In this document: positions 16,528 to 21,309 of the stretch, piece by piece
Layout: each line of letters starts with the position of its first letter
Position numbering within the stretch: the stretch's first letter is position 1
Assembly: GCA_021807845.1 (NCBI GenBank)
Contig: JAKBCM010000004.1
Span: 1 to 21,309, forward strand
Source: Pseudomonadota bacterium
Lineage (GTDB): Bacteria > Pseudomonadota > Gammaproteobacteria > Legionellales > Legionellaceae
Reading direction: 5' to 3'
Length of the DNA stretch: 21,309 nucleotides
Position numbers and translations under genes: made by a program
Notes under the pieces: generated by a model
Databases searched by the model: none
What the model saw: only the letters and a program-made list of their open reading frames with translations
Told to the model about the DNA's origin: nothing

Positions 16528-16936
16528 CTTTTGCCCCTTTGAGTAATCCTAGAAAAAGCAGTAGCCATCTTCGCTACGAGATCAACCGCTTTTTCTAGGA
16601 TAATAAAAAACCAATTTTCAACCAGGTGTCGAATAAAAATCAATCATTTGATTAATAATAATAATTTTAATAAATAAATACGAAATAGGATATTCCATGA
16701 CAACAAATTTCGCCTATACTCAAAGTATGGGATGAGTATTTCATATTTATTGCCATCATCATATGAGTCGTGTCATCCTCAGGGGGATTCAAAACAGTAT
16801 TTCAACAGATATCACCATCGTTTTTTCTATCAGTAGACGTGTTCACTACGATGGAAACGATACAGTGGATGAATGAGTTTTTAGATGTGTTATGGCATAT
16901 TTTACGTAATTTCGATCCGTCGAAGGGGATGATTGA
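16528..16936. other. 409-bp divergent spacer between pepN and prkA
   Basis: Contains the compound inverted repeat at 16546-16601, an AT-rich stretch at about 16633-16690 (runs of TAATAATAAT and AATAAATAAATA), a 6-bp inverted pair CCATCG (16815-16820) / CGATGG (16849-16854), and a short reading frame (16851-16940) overlapping the prkA start. I looked for a sigma-54 site before prkA (TGGCAT in the last 50 bp) but it lacks the second GC element. Promoters for both operons must lie here. Confidence 0.6.
16546..16601. repeat. Compound inverted repeat in the pepN leader
   Basis: A perfect 14-bp inverted repeat, ATCCTAGAAAAAGC (16546-16559) and GCTTTTTCTAGGAT (16588-16601), encloses a second hairpin GTAGC (16561-16565) / GCTAC (16573-16577). 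There is no T-run after the stem on either strand. Its position 19 bp before the pepN ATG suggests an RNA structure in the leader or an operator. The first 12 bases also occur once at 2378-2389 in the rlmE/yhbY spacer, without an inverted partner. Confidence 0.85.
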
Positions 16937-16940
16937 ATGA
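16851..16940 (+). CDS. Possible 29-codon leader reading frame coupled to prkA
   Basis: ATG at 16851 opens a frame encoding METIQWMNEFLDVLWHILRN and nine further residues (FDPSKGMIE); its TGA stop (16938-16940) overlaps the prkA ATG as ATGA. The frame is open back to a GTG at 16770. No Shine-Dalgarno lies before the ATG, and the prkA ribosome binding site is inside the frame. The overlap geometry is typical of translational coupling, but a frame this short can arise by chance. Confidence 0.25.
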   Translation: METIQWMNEFLDVLWHILRNFDPSKGMIE

Positions 16941-18868
16941 ATACAGAAGATTTTTTAGCGAGCTATACTCGCCGCTTTGTGGATAATAAAGAAGAAGAAA
17001 TGAGTCTCAATGACTATTTGGAGTTATGTAGCACAAATCCCGCAGCTTATGCCAACCCCGCCGAACGATTATTAATGGCGATTGGTGAACCTGAAATGAT
17101 AGATACACGACATGATCCCGTTTTATCTCGTATCTTCTCCAATAAAGTGATCCCACATTACCATGTATTTGATGATTTTTATGGCATGGAAGAACCCATT
17201 GAACAAATTGTCGGATTCTTAAAACATGCTGCACAAGGATTAGAAGAAACCAAGCAGGTATTGTATCTGTTAGGGCCAGTGGGAGGAGGAAAATCATCTC
17301 TTGCTGAAAAATTAAAAGAGCTTATGCAAAAAATTCCATTTTACGCTATCAAAGGCTCACCTGTTTATGATTCACCTCTTTCTCTGTTTCATCCAGAAGA
17401 AGATGCACAATTGCTCCAAGAACGATTTCATATTCCAAGCCGCCATCTGCGCTATATCTTGTCGCCATGGGCCATCAAACGCCTGCATGAATTTAACGGT
17501 GATATCAATCAATTTAAGGTCATCAAGGTCAAACCTTCACGCATGAAGCAAATTGCCATCGCTAAAACGGAACCTGGAGATGAAAATAATCAAGACATCT
17601 CCTCTTTGGTAGGGAAAGTAGATATTCGCAAACTAGAAGAATTTTCCCAAGATGATCCGGATGCTTATAGCTATTCTGGTGGTCTTTGCCGGGCAAATCG
17701 CGGTTTGCTTGAGTTTGTTGAAATGTTTAAAGCACCGATTAAAGTCCTACATCCTTTACTCACGGCGACCCAAGAAGGCAACTACAATCCAACAGAAGGC
17801 TTATCTTCCATCCCATTTGAAGGCATCATTCTCGCGCACTCCAATGAAGCAGAGTGGCAAACATTTCGTAACAATAAAAACAATGAGGCTTTTATTGATA
17901 GAATCAACATTGTTAAAGTCCCTTATTGCTTGCGTGTTTCTGAAGAATTAAAAATATATCGCAAGCTCATTGAAAACAGCTCGCTCACAAAAGCGCCTTG
18001 TGCCCCTGGCACTTTAGATATGCTCGCCCAATTTTCGGTATTAACCCGTTTGAAGGAGCCCCAAAATTCGAGCTTATATTCCAAGTTACGGGTATACAAT
18101 GGTGAAAGTTTGAAAGATACCGATCCCAAAGCCAAGTCGTATCAAGAATACCGAGATTTTGCTGGGGTTGATGAAGGGATGAGCGGCATCTCTACTCGCT
18201 TTGCATTTAAGATCCTGTCCAAAGTATTTAATTTTGACCACACGGAAGTTGCGGCTAACCCCGTGCATTTACTCTATGTTTTAGAACGTCAAATAGAACA
18301 AGAACAGTTTCCACAAGAGTTGCATGAAAGATATCTGAATTTCATCAAAGAATATCTATCGCCTAAATATGTTGAATTCATTGGCAAAGAAATTCAAACC
18401 GCTTATTTGGAGTCTTATTCTGAATATGGGCAAAATATTTTTGACCGCTACATCACTTATGCTGATTTCTGGATCCAAGATCAAGATTATCGCGATCCTG
18501 ATACGGGTGAAATTTTTGATAGAGCAGCATTAAATACTGATTTAGAAAAAATTGAAAAGCCCGCCGGCATTTCCAATCCAAAGGACTTCCGCAATGAGGT
18601 GGTTAATTTTGTCTTGCGTGCTCGCGCCAACAATCATGGTAAAAATCCAAAATGGAATAGCTATGAAAAGTTAAAAACAGTGATTGAGAAAAAAATGTTT
18701 ACCAATACCGAAGATTTGTTACCGGTGATCTCTTTCAATGCCAAAGCATCAGAAGATGACAAGAAAAAGCATGCTGAATTCATCGCACGCATGGTAGACA
18801 AAGGCTATACCGCAAAGCAAGTCAGATTACTTTGTGAGTGGTACTTACGGGTCCGTAAGTCACAGTAA
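16937..18868 (+). CDS. prkA: PrkA-family serine protein kinase (YeaG)
   Basis: AAA+-fold protein with a C-terminal kinase-like PrkA domain; E. coli YeaG is induced in starvation and stationary phase. The 643 aa match E. coli YeaG (644). Seen: N-terminal EEEMSLNDYLELC, FYGMEEPIEQIV, Walker A GPVGGGKS (113-120), NRGLLEFVEMFK, then EGIILAHSNEAEW, DRINIVKVPYCLRV and the C-terminal EEWY-like LLCEWYLRVRKSQ. AAGGGG about eight bases upstream supports the ATG at 16937. First of three genes (prkA-yeaH-spoVR), a constellation conserved across many proteobacteria and usually treated as one stress-related unit. Its phosphorylation targets cannot be inferred. Confidence 0.97.
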   Translation: MNTEDFLASYTRRFVDNKEEEMSLNDYLELCSTNPAAYANPAERLLMAIGEPEMIDTRHDPVLSRIFSNKVIPHYHVFDDFYGMEEPIEQIVGFLKHAAQGLEETKQVLYLLGPVGGGKSSLAEKLKELMQKIPFYAIKGSPVYDSPLSLFHPEEDAQLLQERFHIPSRHLRYILSPWAIKRLHEFNGDINQFKVIKVKPSRMKQIAIAKTEPGDENNQDISSLVGKVDIRKLEEFSQDDPDAYSYSGGLCRANRGLLEFVEMFKAPIKVLHPLLTATQEGNYNPTEGLSSIPFEGIILAHSNEAEWQTFRNNKNNEAFIDRINIVKVPYCLRVSEELKIYRKLIENSSLTKAPCAPGTLDMLAQFSVLTRLKEPQNSSLYSKLRVYNGESLKDTDPKAKSYQEYRDFAGVDEGMSGISTRFAFKILSKVFNFDHTEVAANPVHLLYVLERQIEQEQFPQELHERYLNFIKEYLSPKYVEFIGKEIQTAYLESYSEYGQNIFDRYITYADFWIQDQDYRDPDTGEIFDRAALNTDLEKIEKPAGISNPKDFRNEVVNFVLRARANNHGKNPKWNSYEKLKTVIEKKMFTNTEDLLPVISFNAKASEDDKKKHAEFIARMVDKGYTAKQVRLLCEWYLRVRKSQ

Positions 18869-18890
18869 TGATTAAAATACGGGCAATATT

Positions 18891-20159
18891 ATGGCTCAAT
18901 TAATTGATCGACGACAAAATGCGGGTAAGAAGAGCACGGTCAACCGTCAACGGTTTCTGCGTCGATATAAAAACCAAATCAAACGAGCTGTATCTGAGGC
19001 GATTGGCAAACGCAGTATCACTGAAATTGATAAAGGTGAACAAATCTCCATACCCGCAAAAGACATTTCTGAACCACGATTTCATCATGGCACAGGAGGT
19101 AAAATTGAGCGGGTTCTTCCAGGTAATGACGAGTTTGTCACAGGCGATCGCATCAAGCGCCCCCAAGGTGAAGCAGGAAGTGGAGGAGGCGGTAGTGAGG
19201 CCAGTAACAGCGGTGAAGGGGAAGATGATTTTGTGTTTCAAATTTCTCGCGAAGAGTTTTTAGAGATATATTTTGAAGATTTAGAGTTACCCGATCTCAT
19301 CAGAAAAGAGCTCGCTCGCATCAATACCCTCAAAACCGTACGCGCAGGCATTACAACCAGTGGCATTCCAACAAATATCAATATATTGCGCTCTATGCGC
19401 CAAGCAACTGGCCGCCGCATCGCCATTGGCTCGCCCCACAAGCGTCAGTTGAAAGAAGCTGAACAAGCATTACAACAGTTAGAAGCCACCCCAGCGCCTG
19501 ATCCTGATGAGCGTTTACGGCTACAACATCAAATTGCTCTCTTAAAAAAGAAAATAGGTGCTATCCCTTTTATTGATACCTTTGATCTACGCTATAACAA
19601 TCGCATACGAATCCCAGCACCATCCACTCAAGCAGTGATGTTTTGTATCATGGATGTGTCAGGCTCCATGGATGAACCTAAAAAAGACATAGCCAAGCGC
19701 TTTTTTATTTTACTTTATTTGTTTCTCACCAAAAATTACGAAAAAATAGAATTGGTTTTTATCAGACATCACACGTCCGCCAAAGAAGTGAGCGAAGAAG
19801 ATTTCTTTTATTCTCGAGAAACGGGCGGAACTGTCGTCTCAAGTGCCTTGGAGCTCTTATATCAAATCATTGAAGCACGTTTTCCTCCGTCTGCTTGGAA
19901 TATTTATGTTGCTCAAGCCTCAGATGGCGATAACTGGAATGCAGACTCGCCTTATTGCTTAGAATTGCTACAAGAAAAAATCATGCCCTTGCTCCAATAT
20001 TTTGCCTATATTGAAATCATGCCTCGTCACCATCAAAGCTTGTGGGAGGTCTATCTCCAAGTGCAAAACCGTTATTCTAATTTTGCGATGGAAAATATTG
20101 ACAACGTTGTTGATATTTATCCTGTATTTCGAGAATTATTTAAAAGGAAAACGGTATGA
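18891..20159 (+). CDS. yeaH: YeaH/YhbH-family (DUF444) VWA-like protein
   Basis: Conserved partner of PrkA with no established biochemical activity. The 422 aa begin [20 protein letters not shown], a basic N-terminal segment typical of the family, followed by a Gly/Ser-rich linker (about 95-110), a helical part (about 185-222) and a C-terminal von Willebrand A-like domain whose metal-binding (MIDAS) motif is DVSGS with D255, S257 and S259. [11 protein letters not shown] and ASDGDNW supply the other MIDAS-type loops. It starts 22 bp after prkA, and its stop overlaps the start of spoVR by four bases (ATGA). Confidence 0.96.
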   Translation: MAQLIDRRQNAGKKSTVNRQRFLRRYKNQIKRAVSEAIGKRSITEIDKGEQISIPAKDISEPRFHHGTGGKIERVLPGNDEFVTGDRIKRPQGEAGSGGGGSEASNSGEGEDDFVFQISREEFLEIYFEDLELPDLIRKELARINTLKTVRAGITTSGIPTNINILRSMRQATGRRIAIGSPHKRQLKEAEQALQQLEATPAPDPDERLRLQHQIALLKKKIGAIPFIDTFDLRYNNRIRIPAPSTQAVMFCIMDVSGSMDEPKKDIAKRFFILLYLFLTKNYEKIELVFIRHHTSAKEVSEEDFFYSRETGGTVVSSALELLYQIIEARFPPSAWNIYVAQASDGDNWNADSPYCLELLQEKIMPLLQYFAYIEIMPRHHQSLWEVYLQVQNRYSNFAMENIDNVVDIYPVFRELFKRKTV

Positions 20160-21309
20160 GAAAAAAGTATATATCTACAGGCGCTGATTGGACATTTGAG
20201 CTGATACAAGCTTATGATGCAGCCATTGCAAAGCGGGCAAAAGACTTCAAACTAAATACCTATCCCAACCAAATTGAAATCATCACCGCTGAGCAAATGA
20301 TGGACTCTTACGCTTCTGTGGGCATGCCTATTGGTTATCATCATTGGTCATTTGGTAAGCATTTTGTTGGCGTTGAAAAAAGCTATCAACGGGGTCAAAT
20401 GGGCTTAGCCTATGAACTTGTGATCAACTCTAATCCTTGTATTGCTTATCTGATGGAAGAAAATACCATGGCGATGCAAGCTTTGGTGATTGCTCATGCT
20501 TGTTATGGTCATAACTCTTTTTTCAAAAACAATTATTTGTTTAAAATGTGGACTTCAGCAGACGCCATTATTGATTATCTGGTCTTTGCCAAAAATTATG
20601 TGACTGAATGTGAAGAACGTTATGGCATTGATGAAGTAGAAACCATTTTAGATGCTTGTCATGCGCTGATGAATTATGGCGTTGATCGTTATAAACACCC
20701 CGCTCCGCTCTCGATTCAAGAAGAAAAAATTCGCCAACAAAATCGCGCCATGTATTTACAAACCCAAGTGAATGAATTGTGGCGTACCATTCCAATGAGT
20801 AAAGAGGATCAAAAAAGCAAAGAAAAAACCAGGTTTCCAGCTGAGCCTCAGGAAAATATTCTTTATTTTATTGAAAAAAATGCTCCCCTCTTGAGGCCTT
20901 GGCAAAGAGAAATCGTTCGCATTGTCAGAAAAATAGCGCAATATTTTTATCCCCAAGGTCAAACCAAAGTCATGAATGAAGGCTGGGCTTGTTTTTGGCA
21001 TTATACCTTGTTGCACGCTTTATATGATGATCGGTTGGTCACTGATGAGTTTATGCTAGAAGTATTGCAAAATCACTCAAATGTGATCATGCAACCTTCC
21101 TATAAGAGCCCATATTTTAATGGGATCAACCCTTATACGTTGGGTTATCATATGATGCAAGACATCAAGCGCATTTCCATGAACCCCACGGAGGAAGACA
21201 AACGTTGGTTTCCTCATCTAGCCAATACTGATTGGTTGACCAATTTAGATCATGCCATGCGAAATTTTAAAGATGAGAGTTTTATTGCTCAATACTTGTC
21301 CCCTCATTT
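20156..21309 (+). CDS. spoVR: SpoVR-family protein (YcgB), 3' end outside window
   Basis: Third member of the PrkA-YeaH-SpoVR unit. In Bacillus SpoVR affects spore cortex formation; in non-spore-formers such as E. coli (YcgB, 510 aa) the role is unsettled. About 384 codons are visible and the frame is open to the edge, ending in FIAQYLSPH, a conserved point before the C-terminal part. Seen: [30 protein letters not shown] (61-70), [33 protein letters not shown] (114-129) and [15 protein letters not shown]. The invariant His-rich motifs suggest metal binding. AAAAGG about eight bases upstream supports the ATG at 20156, and the ATGA overlap with yeaH implies translational coupling. Confidence 0.96.
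   Translation, partial: MRKKYISTGADWTFELIQAYDAAIAKRAKDFKLNTYPNQIEIITAEQMMDSYASVGMPIGYHHWSFGKHFVGVEKSYQRGQMGLAYELVINSNPCIAYLMEENTMAMQALVIAHACYGHNSFFKNNYLFKMWTSADAIIDYLVFAKNYVTECEERYGIDEVETILDACHALMNYGVDRYKHPAPLSIQEEKIRQQNRAMYLQTQVNELWRTIPMSKEDQKSKEKTRFPAEPQENILYFIEKNAPLLRPWQREIVRIVRKIAQYFYPQGQTKVMNEGWACFWHYTLLHALYDDRLVTDEFMLEVLQNHSNVIMQPSYKSPYFNGINPYTLGYHMMQDIKRISMNPTEEDKRWFPHLANTDWLTNLDHAMRNFKDESFIAQYLSPH

Noticed and set aside
16763..16876. 37-codon frame MSRVILRGIQ... before prkA
   Set aside because: No ribosome binding site, no membrane or family signature, ends without relation to the prkA start; the neighbouring frame ending at the prkA ATG is the better candidate.
16895..16910. Sigma-54 promoter before prkA (TGGCAT...)
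   Set aside because: E. coli yeaG can be sigma-54 driven, so I looked, but the -12 element with GC at the right spacing is missing here.

Overview
The window looks like a low-GC (roughly 40% by eye) gammaproteobacterial chromosome. Legionella or another member of the Legionellales is the best guess. The yhbY / rlmE-ftsH arrangement, the long-Q-loop CydA, Hda, PepN and the PrkA-YeaH-SpoVR operon are all gammaproteobacterial. The Legionellales guess rests on two unrecognised multi-membrane/coiled-coil proteins (one with a C-terminal tail resembling a Dot/Icm E-block signal), a patatin-like phospholipase and a peptide (POT) transporter. The order is inferred from style and not proven. I saw no tRNA, rRNA, CRISPR array, intact insertion sequence or phage gene.

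Layout. 1-2303 (minus strand): 3'-truncated ftsH (AAA protease) behind rlmE (23S rRNA 2'-O-methyltransferase), divergent from yhbY (ribosome-assembly CRM-domain protein). 2720-5815 (plus): a near-perfect 37-bp palindrome framed by 9-bp direct repeats, then a complete cytochrome bd quinol oxidase operon, cydP-cydA-cydB-cydX, including two very small membrane subunits (55 and 33 aa) that are easily missed. 5945-10237: two unknown membrane/coiled-coil proteins flank a CDP-alcohol phosphatidyltransferase and hda; the second unknown gene is convergent with hda and overlaps its 3' end. 10391-13003: a POT-family peptide transporter and a patatin-like phospholipase diverge from a 57-bp spacer. 13120-16527 (minus): pepN followed by aroE, tightly coupled. 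16937-21309 (plus): prkA(yeaG)-yeaH-spoVR(ycgB), a tight stress-associated operon; spoVR runs off the right edge.

How the genes work together. RlmE and FtsH link ribosome maturation and membrane-protein quality control. CydP/A/B/X form a high-oxygen-affinity terminal oxidase. The phosphatidyltransferase makes phospholipid, and Hda switches off DnaA-ATP after initiation. POT and PepN fit import and cleavage of peptides, consistent with an amino-acid-using organism. PrkA, YeaH and SpoVR are a conserved trio linked to starvation and stationary phase. The least ordinary material is the two unknown membrane proteins, the palindrome before cydP, the compound inverted repeat before pepN, a G9 tract, and a short reading frame whose stop overlaps the prkA start.
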